Assembly (NCBI GenBank): GCA_040219275.1
Contig: JAVJSU010000099.1
Coordinates: forward strand, 62,001-126,000
Reading direction: 5' to 3'
Source of the DNA: JAVJSU01 sp040219275
GTDB lineage: Bacteria; Chloroflexota; Anaerolineae; Aggregatilineales; Phototrophicaceae
Length of the DNA stretch: 64,000 bases
Shown: positions 53,725 to 62,112 of the stretch, piece after piece
How positions within the stretch are numbered: position 1 is the first letter of the stretch
Layout: the number at the start of each line of letters is the position of its first letter
Notes under the pieces: model-generated
Told to the model about the DNA's origin: nothing
Seen by the model: only the letters and a program-made list of their open reading frames with translations
Database searches by the model: none
Made by a program: the position numbers and the translations under genes

Positions 53725-54195
53725 CTATCCATTTTCGACCAGTTCAAGGCGCTCAAAATCATCAGGGCATAATTCAATGGTATCTGCATAAGTCAGTGAG
53801 CATTTAGGGCAAACTTTACGCCCTGCCCCCACCGCCATCGTCACCATATTATTGGCAACATCACGATCGTAATTTTGTAGGGTCAAATCACTAACCACAT
53901 ACTCAATCGGATAGCCACCTTCTAATTTGGTTTTTATCATCGTCAGCGCACGGGCAACATCCGCCTGTGGTTTGGACGGCTTGAAGTTCAAGACATCGAG
54001 CGCATAAGAGCGGTGGCAGGTTTGGCACTCGATAAATTCGCCACCTTCGCCAATTGGAAAAATGGGGATAAAGTAGAGCGAAAAATAGGTTTTCGCCTGT
54101 TTATGTTCATAGGCACGGGTTCTGCCACAATGCAAACAGTGGAATTCGCCGGTATCAACCGTCTTGTATTTGGCACGGGTGCCGAAAATAATCAT
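53725..54195 (-). CDS. Zinc-ribbon protein in the aro operon
   Basis: The 156-residue protein has two zinc-binding pairs, CLHCGRTRAYE and CQTCHRSYALD (about residues 20-62), and a second set CPKCSLTYADTIELCPDD near the C-terminus. The first two pairs bracket a beta-hairpin, TYFSLYFIPIFPIGEGGEFI. I do not know its function. It overlaps aroB by 4 bases, so it is translated with the shikimate enzymes but has no evident catalytic role there; it may be a hitchhiker. Confidence 0.65.
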   Translation of the reverse strand: MIIFGTRAKYKTVDTGEFHCLHCGRTRAYEHKQAKTYFSLYFIPIFPIGEGGEFIECQTCHRSYALDVLNFKPSKPQADVARALTMIKTKLEGGYPIEYVVSDLTLQNYDRDVANNMVTMAVGAGRKVCPKCSLTYADTIELCPDDFERLELVENG

Positions 54196-55238
54196 TTGAG
54201 TTCTTCCAATACGGCTATCACATCAGCTTTGGGTACATCCTCCATGATAAGCGGTTGTCCCACAGCGCGCAATAAGACAAAACGTGAGCGTCCGTCGCGC
54301 CATTTCTTATCCGTTGACATCGCCGCATAAATAGCTTCAGGATCTAAGCCGTTGGTGGTCGTCGGCAGACCAACCCGTTCTAGCGTTTCTTCGGTCAATG
54401 TCACTATGTCCTGCCCACAAAGCGAAAGGCGATGAGAGAGCTTCGCCGCCGCCATCAACCCGATTGCCACACCCTCCCCATGTGGGACAGCAAAGTTTGT
54501 CACCAATTCGACCGCATGACCAAATGTGTGACCTAAATTGAGAAACGCACGAATCCCCTTTTCGAACGGGTCTTGCACAATAACATCCACTTTGACCTGT
54601 ACCGCCCGCGTAATCAGCTCATATGCCCGTGAAAGGGTATGTAACGAGGGATCTAGCAGGCTGGAATCTGCTAGTAAACCGTGTTTGATGACTTCCGCCA
54701 TCCCATTACGCCATTCGCCTTCTGGTAACGTCTTCAATACGTCAGGGTCAATCAGCACAAGATCGGGTTGTTTAAATGCCCCCGCGAGATTCTTTCCTTC
54801 GGGTAAATCAACACCCACTTTACCACCCACACTAGAATCTACCATAGAAAGCAGGGTTGTCGGCATCTGTACCAGCGTTACACCTCGCATATAAGTCGCC
54901 GCCGCAAAGCCCGCCGTATCGCCAACCACGCCACCGCCTAACGCAAGCACCAGACTATGACGATCTAATCCCTTACGGGCAAATTCACGACACAACTCGG
55001 TCACACTTTCCATCGTTTTGTATTGCTCACCATCTGACATCGTCACCAACACAGCGTTGGGCAAGTTCGCCACAAGTTTTTCGCCATAAATGGGAGCAAG
55101 AGTATCGTTAGTCACCACGCCAACACGCTCTGTTAGGGCATATTTCTGCGCGTGCTGGGCAATATTTTCAACTAATCCCGAGTCAATAACAATGCCATAG
55201 CGTCCGTTGGATGCGTCTACGTTGATTATATGCGCCAT
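54192..55238 (-). CDS. aroB: 3-Dehydroquinate synthase
   Basis: The 348-residue protein has ALGGGVVGDTAGFAAATYMRG and DSSVGGKVGVDLPEGKNL, with HGLLAD, LNLGHTFGHAVE and PHGEGVAIGL supplying zinc-ligand residues. It converts DAHP to 3-dehydroquinate using NAD+ and zinc. It overlaps aroK by 13 bases and the zinc-ribbon gene by 4, showing tight translational coupling. Confidence 0.97.
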   Translation of the reverse strand: MAHIINVDASNGRYGIVIDSGLVENIAQHAQKYALTERVGVVTNDTLAPIYGEKLVANLPNAVLVTMSDGEQYKTMESVTELCREFARKGLDRHSLVLALGGGVVGDTAGFAAATYMRGVTLVQMPTTLLSMVDSSVGGKVGVDLPEGKNLAGAFKQPDLVLIDPDVLKTLPEGEWRNGMAEVIKHGLLADSSLLDPSLHTLSRAYELITRAVQVKVDVIVQDPFEKGIRAFLNLGHTFGHAVELVTNFAVPHGEGVAIGLMAAAKLSHRLSLCGQDIVTLTEETLERVGLPTTTNGLDPEAIYAAMSTDKKWRDGRSRFVLLRAVGQPLIMEDVPKADVIAVLEELK

Positions 55239-55732
55239 AATGCGATCACCCTTTCCGCGACTTCGCGTGGTGTACTGTCTGTGGTATCAATCTGGTGCGG
55301 GAGCGTTGCATAGATCGCGCTCCGTTGCTCAAGCAAACTTTCCCAGTTCTCCGCAAGTGGTCGTCCTCTGGTATCTGAAAGACGTGCCTTGATCGTTTGT
55401 GGCGAGGCACTCAGGCAGATCACCAAGCCGGAATTCAACATGATGTCACGATTTTGCGGATCGATCATCAAACCGCCACCGGTTGAAATCACCTGCTGAG
55501 CCTCTGCCGCAACCGCCTGACAAATCACTTTTTCATAGCGACGAAATCCTGATTCGCCCTCTTTGTCGAAAATTTCAGGGATTGTCATACCTACACGATG
55601 GATAATCTCATCATCCGTATCCACAAAATGCCAGCCAATAAAATCCGCGACGAGTTGACCGACGGTTGTTTTCCCCGTTCCCATAAAACCCGCAAGAATG
55701 ATATTTCTCGGCTGTGCTACCGGATTACTCAT
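55226..55732 (-). CDS. aroK: Shikimate kinase
   Basis: The 168-residue protein has the P-loop GFMGTGKTTVGQ, DTDDEIIHRVG, the shikimate-binding FRRYEK and GGGLM, and the lid sequence DTRGRPLAENW. It phosphorylates shikimate. Length is normal. It overlaps aroC by 8 bases and aroB by 13. Confidence 0.96.
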   Translation of the reverse strand: MSNPVAQPRNIILAGFMGTGKTTVGQLVADFIGWHFVDTDDEIIHRVGMTIPEIFDKEGESGFRRYEKVICQAVAAEAQQVISTGGGLMIDPQNRDIMLNSGLVICLSASPQTIKARLSDTRGRPLAENWESLLEQRSAIYATLPHQIDTTDSTPREVAERVIALWRI

Positions 55733-56900
55733 AACCGAAACGCCATGTTGTGTTATTCATCGGCAAGTCTTGCAAACGACTCTGACGTAGATTATCAAAG
55801 CGGGGTTTCATTTCCGCGATGCTATCGCCGCCAAGTTTTTCCAGCAACGCATCCGCCAACACAATCGCCAGCATCGCCTCACCAACAGGCACAGCACGCG
55901 GGGTCGCACAGAAATCACTGCGTTCGTAGGTGGTTGCTTCTGCCTCGCCCGTCGCTAAATTAACTGAATCCGCCCCACGCAACATGGTCGAAATGGGCTT
56001 CATCGCCACGCGAACGAGAATTGGATCGCCAGTCGTGATGCCACCTTCAAGCCCACCTGCACGGTTTGTCCGGCGCGTCAGATTGCCTTCTGCATCCACA
56101 TCAATCATGTCATGCACCTCACTGCCACGCTTGGTCGCATTCTCAAACGCATGACCGATTTCCGCACCCTTCATCGCCTGAATGCTGGTCATCGCGCCGA
56201 CGATTTTTGCATCCAAACGCCGATCCCAATGCACATGCGTCCCCAAACCGGGGGGCACATTGAGCGCAAAAATTTCAAATATTCCGCCGAGCGTGTCTTT
56301 ATCAATTTTCGCCTGCCGAATTTCCGCGTGCATGAGTTCAGCAACGTCAGGATCAGGACAACGCACATCATTTTCTTCCGCCGTGCCGTATAACGCCAGA
56401 AAATCAGCTTTGTCGTCAATGTCAACTTTCGCAGAACCGATTTGCACGACATAGCCGCCGATCTGCACGCCAAATTCACCTAAGAATTTCGCGCATATCG
56501 CGCCAACGGCAACGCGCATGGTTGTTTCACGGGCGCTTGCACGCTCCAACGATAGGCGCAATTCACGATAGCCGTACTTGACCGCGCCAGTGAGATCAGC
56601 ATGACCGGGGCGCGGCGTGGTAATGGGTTCAATATCTTTCTCTTTCCAATTTTTGAAATCGCGGTTTTCTACGATCAGCGAAATCGGACCACCTGTAGTA
56701 CAGCCATCCATCAACCCGCTCGTGATGCGTACTTTATCTTTCTCAATTTGCATCCGTCCGCCAGAACCATACCCTTGCTGACGACGATACAATCCCTCGT
56801 TAATATCTACTTCGGAGAGCGCCAAACCAGCGGGCAATCCATCAATAATCGCCGTAAGTTCCGGTCCATGACTCTCTCCTGCTGTTAAAAATCGTAACAT
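55725..56900 (-). CDS. aroC: Chorismate synthase
   Basis: The 391-residue protein has GESHGPELTAIIDGLPAGL, RQQGYGSGGRM, RPGHADLTGAVKYG, ERASARETTMRVAVGAI and the C-terminal DFCATPRAVPVGEAMLA. It uses reduced FMN to make chorismate from EPSP. Full length and all conserved blocks are present. It follows the GNAT gene by 21 bp. Confidence 0.97.
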   Translation of the reverse strand: MLRFLTAGESHGPELTAIIDGLPAGLALSEVDINEGLYRRQQGYGSGGRMQIEKDKVRITSGLMDGCTTGGPISLIVENRDFKNWKEKDIEPITTPRPGHADLTGAVKYGYRELRLSLERASARETTMRVAVGAICAKFLGEFGVQIGGYVVQIGSAKVDIDDKADFLALYGTAEENDVRCPDPDVAELMHAEIRQAKIDKDTLGGIFEIFALNVPPGLGTHVHWDRRLDAKIVGAMTSIQAMKGAEIGHAFENATKRGSEVHDMIDVDAEGNLTRRTNRAGGLEGGITTGDPILVRVAMKPISTMLRGADSVNLATGEAEATTYERSDFCATPRAVPVGEAMLAIVLADALLEKLGGDSIAEMKPRFDNLRQSRLQDLPMNNTTWRFGYE

Positions 56901-56921
56901 ACGATGAACCTACTTCCCGTT

Positions 56922-57389
56922 TTACAAAATGATTTCCATTTTAGTATGTTGATTGGTGAAGCCAAGACGTTCATAAAAACGTATGGCATTTGTGTTAAAC
57001 GCCCAAACGCCGAGTGTAACATGCGAAATACCAATAGACTTTGCAAATTCCATCGCGTATTGTGTCAATAGTTCACCATACCCCCGACGCTGATAATCAG
57101 GATGCACGGAGATTTGGTCAATCTCCATATACTTCTCCGGATGTTTATAGAGCGAGGCAGGCTTGTCAATCACCGCTAGCATGACATATGCCACCGCTTG
57201 ATGATCCGCTTCACCGAGAAATCCTATTGTGTCAGGCGCTTCTAACCGCAAACGCATATGTTCCGTCAGAACCTCGTCATCAAACGGCTTAAAAATATCC
57301 GGTCTGCCCTGAATATGCACCTCTTGAACATGATGACACAACGATGCAACAACCTTCACATCCTGTGCCGTCGCCCTACGAATGTTCAT
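56922..57389 (-). CDS. GNAT-family N-acetyltransferase
   Basis: The 155-residue protein has the acetyl-CoA-binding motif A, QISVHPDYQRRGYGELLTQY, followed by motif B with VWAFNTNAIRFYERLGF. Substrate is unknown. It overlaps aroE by 4 bases inside the aro operon, so it is co-expressed with the shikimate pathway; it could acetylate an amino-acid-like intermediate or be unrelated. Confidence 0.88.
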   Translation of the reverse strand: MNIRRATAQDVKVVASLCHHVQEVHIQGRPDIFKPFDDEVLTEHMRLRLEAPDTIGFLGEADHQAVAYVMLAVIDKPASLYKHPEKYMEIDQISVHPDYQRRGYGELLTQYAMEFAKSIGISHVTLGVWAFNTNAIRFYERLGFTNQHTKMEIIL

Positions 57390-58210
57390 TTTGCCAATTC
57401 CTTACGCACTGCCTCAAACATGACATCTATTGGTGGATCAACACCCGTCCAGATTTTGAACGCAGCCGCGCCTTGACGCACCAACATTCCAAGCCCGCTG
57501 ATTGCCCGTCCCGCGCTTGCCTCTGCCTGTTGCATCAATTTAGTCATTGCCGGACGGTAGACCATATCATAAACGGTCACACCCTGCGGAAACGGCACAC
57601 CATCAATCCACGGCGAATTATCAGTATTGGGGAACATACCCGCAGAGGTGCAATTGACGATTAAATCTATGGTTGTCTCGGCGGCTTCGTCCAGCGTTTT
57701 TACGCTCACATTTTTGATGCCCGCGCTAATCGTCAGAGTCGTGAGCATAGATTGAGCACGTTCGCGGGTACGGTTGACGACGGTCACATTCGCACCTTCC
57801 TGCACCAATCCATAAATCGCCGCCCGCGCCGCACCACCCGCACCAAGCACGATCACATTTTTCGCAGTTAACGGCACATCATTGGCTTTCAAATCATCAA
57901 TTAGCCCGACGACATCGGTGTTGGTGGCGCTATTGTCACGAAAATCAATCGTATTTACCGCACCAACTGCCCGTGATCGCTCATCCATGACGACGAATTT
58001 CGTAACCGCCTCTTTATGTGGAATGGTCACATTAACGCCGATGTAGCCATGCCGTTGTGGTTCACGTAAGCCGAGATGCAGAATATCCGACGGGATTTCC
58101 ATGATGTCATACACCCAATCCATACCCAATGCCTGAAAAGCCGCATTGTGCATGGCTGGACTCAAGCTGTGCTCAAGCGGGTATCCGATGATCCCAACAC
58201 GTTCCGTCAT
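57386..58210 (-). CDS. aroE: Shikimate dehydrogenase
   Basis: The 274-residue protein has the substrate-binding GIIGYPLEHSLSPAMHNAAF, NVTIPHKEAV with catalytic Lys, NTD near VGAVNTIDF, and the NADP loop LGAGGAARAAIYGL followed by VVNRTRERA (Arg suggests NADPH). It reduces 3-dehydroshikimate to shikimate. It starts 33 bp after aroA ends. Confidence 0.96.
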   Translation of the reverse strand: MTERVGIIGYPLEHSLSPAMHNAAFQALGMDWVYDIMEIPSDILHLGLREPQRHGYIGVNVTIPHKEAVTKFVVMDERSRAVGAVNTIDFRDNSATNTDVVGLIDDLKANDVPLTAKNVIVLGAGGAARAAIYGLVQEGANVTVVNRTRERAQSMLTTLTISAGIKNVSVKTLDEAAETTIDLIVNCTSAGMFPNTDNSPWIDGVPFPQGVTVYDMVYRPAMTKLMQQAEASAGRAISGLGMLVRQGAAAFKIWTGVDPPIDVMFEAVRKELAK

Positions 58211-58243
58211 GAAAACTTCTTCCTCATCAAAATTAAAACTACG

Positions 58244-59563
58244 CTAGCTAATTTTCTCGCTGTCTTCCACAATTAACAATCCGCCAAGGGATGAAATTGT
58301 CTCTTTAAAACCGGGGAAAGAATCCCCCGCACATTTAGAGTCAGTCACTACAGTTTGTTCGTCCGCGAGTAAACCAGCAACTGTTAAGCTCATCGCCACA
58401 CGATGATCGTCGTGACCATCAACAATCGCACCTGTTAATTTTTGCGGTCCGTTGATGACAAAGCCGTCTTCTGTTTCGGTGATTTCCGCGCCCAATTTAC
58501 GGAGTTCTGCCGTCATCACGGCAAGGCGATCTGTCTCTTTGACGCGCAATTCTTTAGCATCCCGCACGATAGTTTCACCTTCAGCACACAACGCGGCGAC
58601 CATCAAAGCAGGAAATTCGTCAATCATCCTGACAACTGTTTCGCCACCCACTTGAACACCTTTTAGCGCACCATACTTAATGCGAATGTCGCCGACTGCC
58701 TCACCTGCTTCCATACCCGTTTCGTCAACGTTAATATCCGCGCCCATTTCCAGCAGAACATCAAGCAATCCAGTACGGGTGGTGTTGAGGTTCACGCCTT
58801 GAATCGTAATGTCACTATCCGGGATAATCGCCGCCGCGACCATCAAAAATGCCGCTGAGGAAAAATCACCCGGAACAGTCAAATTCATGGGCTTGAGATC
58901 CGCGCCGGGGATAAGGGTCACCCGATTGTCCTGCGTGCTAATATTTGCACCCATCGCAGTCAGCATACGCTCAGTATGGTCACGCGCGGGCCCCGGTTCG
59001 ATAACAACTGTCTCCCCTTCCGCGAATAACCCTGCCAGCAACACCGCGCTTTTTACCTGTGCGCTTGCCATTGGCAGTGTATATTCAATACCTTTTAGCT
59101 TCGCCGGAAAAATCGAGAGTGGCGCACGGTTATCTTCCGTGTCGATTTTTGCACCCATCTCCAACAGAGGCGCTGTGATACGTTTCATCGGACGACGGCG
59201 CAATTGATAACTTCCATCGAGTACACTCGGAAACGGTTGCCCCACCATGATTCCCGCCAGCAGACGAATCCCTGTCCCGGCATTGACCAGATCAAGAGGT
59301 TGCCGAGGCGGTTGCAATTCACCACCTTGAATAATCAATGTATTTGTATCAACGCGCTCAATCTGCACGCCCAGCGCACGCGCCGCGCCAAGGGTAGCTT
59401 CGGTATCTCCGGCGGCGAGCCATCCGCGTACATGCGTTTCACCTTTTGCGAGCATCCCCATCAAAATCGAACGATGTGAGATGGATTTATCACCGGGGAC
59501 GCGCACTGTGCCTTTTAATGGTTGCCCCGGACGGATCAAAAATGCTTCAGTAGATGTAGACAA
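58244..59563 (-). CDS. aroA: EPSP synthase (3-phosphoshikimate 1-carboxyvinyltransferase)
   Basis: The 439-residue protein has GTVRVPGDKSISHRSILMG, LVNAGTGIRLLAGIMVGQP, DGSYQLRRRPMKRITAPL and the C-terminal DHRVAMSLTVAGL and CAGDSFPGFKETI. It joins shikimate-3-phosphate and PEP. The NAGTGIRL motif, with Ile in place of the usual Thr/Ala/Met position, is close to class II-type sequences, so glyphosate response cannot be inferred safely. It starts 11 bp after tyrA. Confidence 0.96.
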   Translation of the reverse strand: MSTSTEAFLIRPGQPLKGTVRVPGDKSISHRSILMGMLAKGETHVRGWLAAGDTEATLGAARALGVQIERVDTNTLIIQGGELQPPRQPLDLVNAGTGIRLLAGIMVGQPFPSVLDGSYQLRRRPMKRITAPLLEMGAKIDTEDNRAPLSIFPAKLKGIEYTLPMASAQVKSAVLLAGLFAEGETVVIEPGPARDHTERMLTAMGANISTQDNRVTLIPGADLKPMNLTVPGDFSSAAFLMVAAAIIPDSDITIQGVNLNTTRTGLLDVLLEMGADINVDETGMEAGEAVGDIRIKYGALKGVQVGGETVVRMIDEFPALMVAALCAEGETIVRDAKELRVKETDRLAVMTAELRKLGAEITETEDGFVINGPQKLTGAIVDGHDDHRVAMSLTVAGLLADEQTVVTDSKCAGDSFPGFKETISSLGGLLIVEDSEKIS

Positions 59564-59574
59564 TGCCTACTCCT

Positions 59575-60459
59575 TTATTTTGATTGATAACGTTTCGCCC
59601 ATTCAATCCGGGTTTCACGTATAGGGCGAAGGGAGTCAATGAGCTTTTCTTCATCACGGGCGATCAACATTTTTTCTAGCAGTGCCAGTTGTACTCTAAA
59701 TTGCGCCAGAAGCACCGCAATCGCCTGTGTGTTGGTGCTAATAATATCACCCATCATACGGATGTCACTTCCTGATAGACGTGACATATCCCGAAAACCA
59801 CCCGCCGCCAGTTGCCAGACCGCTTCATCCTCCTCTGCTTCAGTGGAGGCGGTTGCTACGAAAGCGGCACTGAGCAAATACGGCAAATGGCTGATCGTCG
59901 CAACAATGCGATCATGACGTTCGGGTTCCATTTCTATCGCAACTGCGCCGAGCGCCTCTGCGAGTGCCAATGCCCGTAAGCGAGTCGCGGGAGTTGTTCG
60001 GCGGGTTGCACAGAGCACGAACGGCTTACCGACATAAAGCGACTTATCGCTCACGTCTATGCCACTACTTTCTTTGCCGGTCATGGGGTGCCCGCCCATT
60101 GCATGAATGCCAATTGGCAAACGCCCCATTGCCTCGCAAATATCATTTTTTGTACTGCCAATATCTACAACAAGTGTGTTTGAGCGCAGATAACTGCCGA
60201 TGCGGTTGCGTAACATTGAAACAACCGCACTCACCGGCGCACATAACAACACAACATCAGCATCTTCCACGCCAGACTTTAAATCATCGGTGGCACGATC
60301 CACAATCTGATTTTCTACCGCATAGTGGCGGGTGCGCTCATCGAGATCCACCCCCACTATCGTTTCACAATATTGACGAAGCGCCAGTGCCATTGACCCG
60401 CCCATCAAACCTAGACCGACGACGGACAACTGGCGCACATTAAAGCCACCTGAGGACAT
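59575..60459 (-). CDS. tyrA: Prephenate dehydrogenase
   Basis: The 294-residue protein has the Rossmann motif VVGLGLMGGSMALAL, the Asp at the end of strand 2 in GVDLDERT (NAD preference), DIGSTKNDICEAM, MGGHPMTGKE and a helical C-terminal domain with HLPYLLSAAF. It oxidatively decarboxylates prephenate to 4-hydroxyphenylpyruvate for tyrosine. No ACT domain is present. It starts 7 bp after the DAHP synthase gene. Confidence 0.93.
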   Translation of the reverse strand: MSSGGFNVRQLSVVGLGLMGGSMALALRQYCETIVGVDLDERTRHYAVENQIVDRATDDLKSGVEDADVVLLCAPVSAVVSMLRNRIGSYLRSNTLVVDIGSTKNDICEAMGRLPIGIHAMGGHPMTGKESSGIDVSDKSLYVGKPFVLCATRRTTPATRLRALALAEALGAVAIEMEPERHDRIVATISHLPYLLSAAFVATASTEAEEDEAVWQLAAGGFRDMSRLSGSDIRMMGDIISTNTQAIAVLLAQFRVQLALLEKMLIARDEEKLIDSLRPIRETRIEWAKRYQSK

Positions 60460-60466
60460 ATATTAC

Positions 60467-61483
60467 CTACGCCTTTCTTCCGACTGCCTCAGCAATTAAC
60501 TTCACCTGATCCATGAGCGATTTGAAACGTGCCGGGGTCAAACTCTGGCGACCATCAGACATGGCTTCATCTGGCTTAGGATGTACTTCGATAATCAAGC
60601 CATCTGCGCCCGCCGCTACTGCCGCACGGGAGACTGCTTCCACATATTCCCATTTGCCGACAGCATGGCTTGGATCAGCGACTACAGGCAAATGCGTCAG
60701 GTTTTTAAGCACCGGGATTGCATTCAGATCGAACGTGTTGCGTGTATAATTTTCGAATGTGCGGATCCCACGTTCGCACAGCATCACGCCACGATTGCCA
60801 TGTGAGAGGATGTATTCCGCCGCCATCAGCAAATCTTCAATGGTACAACTCATCCCGCGCTTGAGCAGTACGTCTTTTTGACTTTCACCCACTGCATTCA
60901 AAAGTGCGAAATTCTGCATGTTCCGTGCGCCAATCTGAAGGACATCAGCATATTCAGCGACAAGCGGCACAAGCGCCGGATCCATGACTTCGGTCACAAC
61001 AGGTAATCCGGTCACTTCACGCGCCTCTGCCATCCATTGTAGACCCTTCTCACCGTGTCCCTGAAAGCTATACGGCGAGGTACGGGGTTTGAATGCCCCA
61101 CCACGCAGAGCAGTTGCGCCGGCTTCTTTTACAGCGCAAGCGATCTCAATAATCATATTGCGATCTTCTACAGAACAGGGTCCGGCGATGACCACCACTT
61201 TTTCGCCGCCCATGGTCGAACCATTGAGCGGTACGTGTGTATCTTTCGGGTGAAAATCACGGCTGGCGAGTTTGTACGGTACAGAAACACGCACAACTTT
61301 ATCAACGCCATCCATCGTGTCGTAATTTTCCTGTCGTAACGGCGTTGGGCTTTCCCCCACTACCCCGATTATCGTATGTTTTTCGCCTTCAGAAAGATGC
61401 GCTTTGTAACCATCCGCTTCGATTCGGGAGATGACTTCTGCAACGTGCTTTGATGTCGCTTGGGTTTTCATGACAACGATCAT
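60467..61483 (-). CDS. aroF: 3-Deoxy-7-phosphoheptulonate (DAHP) synthase
   Basis: The 338-residue protein has an N-terminal ferredoxin-like (ACT-type) domain of about 65 residues and then the type I-beta barrel, with AGPCSVEDRNMI, LRGGAFKPRTSPYSFQG, EVMDPALVPLV, IGARNMQNFALL and DPSHAVGK. Its N-terminal domain is of the kind that gives feedback inhibition by Tyr/Phe in Thermotoga. It overlaps aroH by 4 bases (ATGA). It is the committed step of the operon. Confidence 0.96.
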   Translation of the reverse strand: MIVVMKTQATSKHVAEVISRIEADGYKAHLSEGEKHTIIGVVGESPTPLRQENYDTMDGVDKVVRVSVPYKLASRDFHPKDTHVPLNGSTMGGEKVVVIAGPCSVEDRNMIIEIACAVKEAGATALRGGAFKPRTSPYSFQGHGEKGLQWMAEAREVTGLPVVTEVMDPALVPLVAEYADVLQIGARNMQNFALLNAVGESQKDVLLKRGMSCTIEDLLMAAEYILSHGNRGVMLCERGIRTFENYTRNTFDLNAIPVLKNLTHLPVVADPSHAVGKWEYVEAVSRAAVAAGADGLIIEVHPKPDEAMSDGRQSLTPARFKSLMDQVKLIAEAVGRKA

Positions 61484-61899
61484 AATTCTTCATTTTCCTT
61501 TTCGGTATGTAAAATAATCTTATTTTTTGGGTAAAAAAAATCCGGACGTAGTTTTTCCGCTCCGTTCATGTACACATGCACCAACTCCTCTAGTGATTTC
61601 GTCGTGTTCCAGTGCACGAGAATGCGGACGCAAAGTTCTAATCCGCCCGGTACGTCTGCCTCAACTGCACCCATCAGCGCGGTATAAGTCCAGCCAGCCA
61701 TGCGTGCCGCCTTTGCCGGATATGCCGCGTTGAGATCGGTTGTGGTTGTAAATATCACGCTGGCTACATATTCCTCTTCAATGCCATTTGCATCAATCAT
61801 CGCGGTTAGAAGTTCACGGGTACCACTCACGATGGCTTCCTCGGTGTTTTCATCAACAGTAATCGCCCCCCTAACCCCTCGCACTAACATCACTGACAT
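61480..61899 (-). CDS. aroH: Chorismate mutase, AroH class
   Basis: I start at ATG 61899 (MSVMLVRGVRGAITVD), because AAAGGAG sits 5 bases before it; an in-frame TTG at 61932 lies in the attenuator's U-tract. The 139-residue protein has the AroH-type trimeric fold signatures RGVRGAITVDENTEEAI, MAGWTYTALMGAVEAD and a Leu-rich end. It rearranges chorismate to prephenate, the branch point to Phe and Tyr. It is the first gene after the attenuator. Confidence 0.95.
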   Translation of the reverse strand: MSVMLVRGVRGAITVDENTEEAIVSGTRELLTAMIDANGIEEEYVASVIFTTTTDLNAAYPAKAARMAGWTYTALMGAVEADVPGGLELCVRILVHWNTTKSLEELVHVYMNGAEKLRPDFFYPKNKIILHTEKENEEL

Positions 61900-61930
61900 G
61901 ATCGCTCCTTTATGTGTTCGCTCATTAGGC

Positions 61931-61963
61931 AAATAAAAAGCGCAGAGCGGATGCTCTGCGCTT
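61931..61963 (-). terminator. Attenuator terminator hairpin before aroH (segments 3:4)
   Basis: Read on the - strand, AAGCGCAGAGC (61963-61953) pairs perfectly with GCTCTGCGCTT (61948-61938) across loop ATCC, and the stem runs into TTTTTATTT (61939-61931). This intrinsic terminator stands 32 bases before the aroH ATG and after the leader ORF, so transcripts that stop here never reach the aro genes. It is exclusive of the antiterminator (61948-61962 with 62005-62019). Confidence 0.95.
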
Positions 61964-62019
61964 GAATTAGCTTCGTCTCTTTACGGTCAACAAACCGTGG
62001 GGACAGCACAAAACATCCG
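61948..62019 (-). promoter_or_regulatory. Antiterminator pairing (segments 2:3) of the Phe/Tyr attenuator
   Basis: CGGAUGUUUUGUGCU (62019-62005) can form 15 continuous pairs with AGCGCAGAGCAUCCG (61962-61948): 12 Watson-Crick and 3 G-U. This uses up ten of the eleven 5'-arm bases of the terminator, its loop and one 3'-arm base. An alternative partner of the same segment is GACAGC/AACAUC (62079-62068), pairing with GCUGUC (62007-62002) and GAUGUU (62017-62012) around a 4-base bulge, the 1:2 hairpin. Confidence 0.85.
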
Positions 62020-62085
62020 ACCACCTGCTATGTCGCTCGTAAAATAATAAAAATAGGTGAATTTTGAGATGTTGCTGTCAGTCAC
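61987..62085 (-). CDS. Phe/Tyr leader peptide of the aro operon attenuator
   Basis: A 32-residue leader ORF runs from GTG 62085 to TGA at 61989-61987. AGGAG (62099-62095) lies 9 bases before the start. Residues 9-15 are FTYFYYF: three Phe (TTC, TTT, TTT) and three Tyr (TAT) codons in seven, at 62061-62041. Before them is TDSNISK; after them TSDIAGGRMFC. Its 3' half contains the antiterminator segment, and the stop lies 23 bases before the terminator stem. This is the layout of ribosome-mediated attenuation leaders such as pheL, but on an aro operon. Confidence 0.88.
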   Translation of the reverse strand: MTDSNISKFTYFYYFTSDIAGGRMFCAVPTVC

Positions 62086-62112
62086 GTCTTGCGTCTCCTG
62101 ATACTGACGCAG

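Noticed and set aside
61480..61932. Longer aroH start (TTG at 61932, adding 11 residues)
   Set aside because: It lies in the U-tract of the terminator; AAAGGAG before ATG 61899 is a clear start signal.
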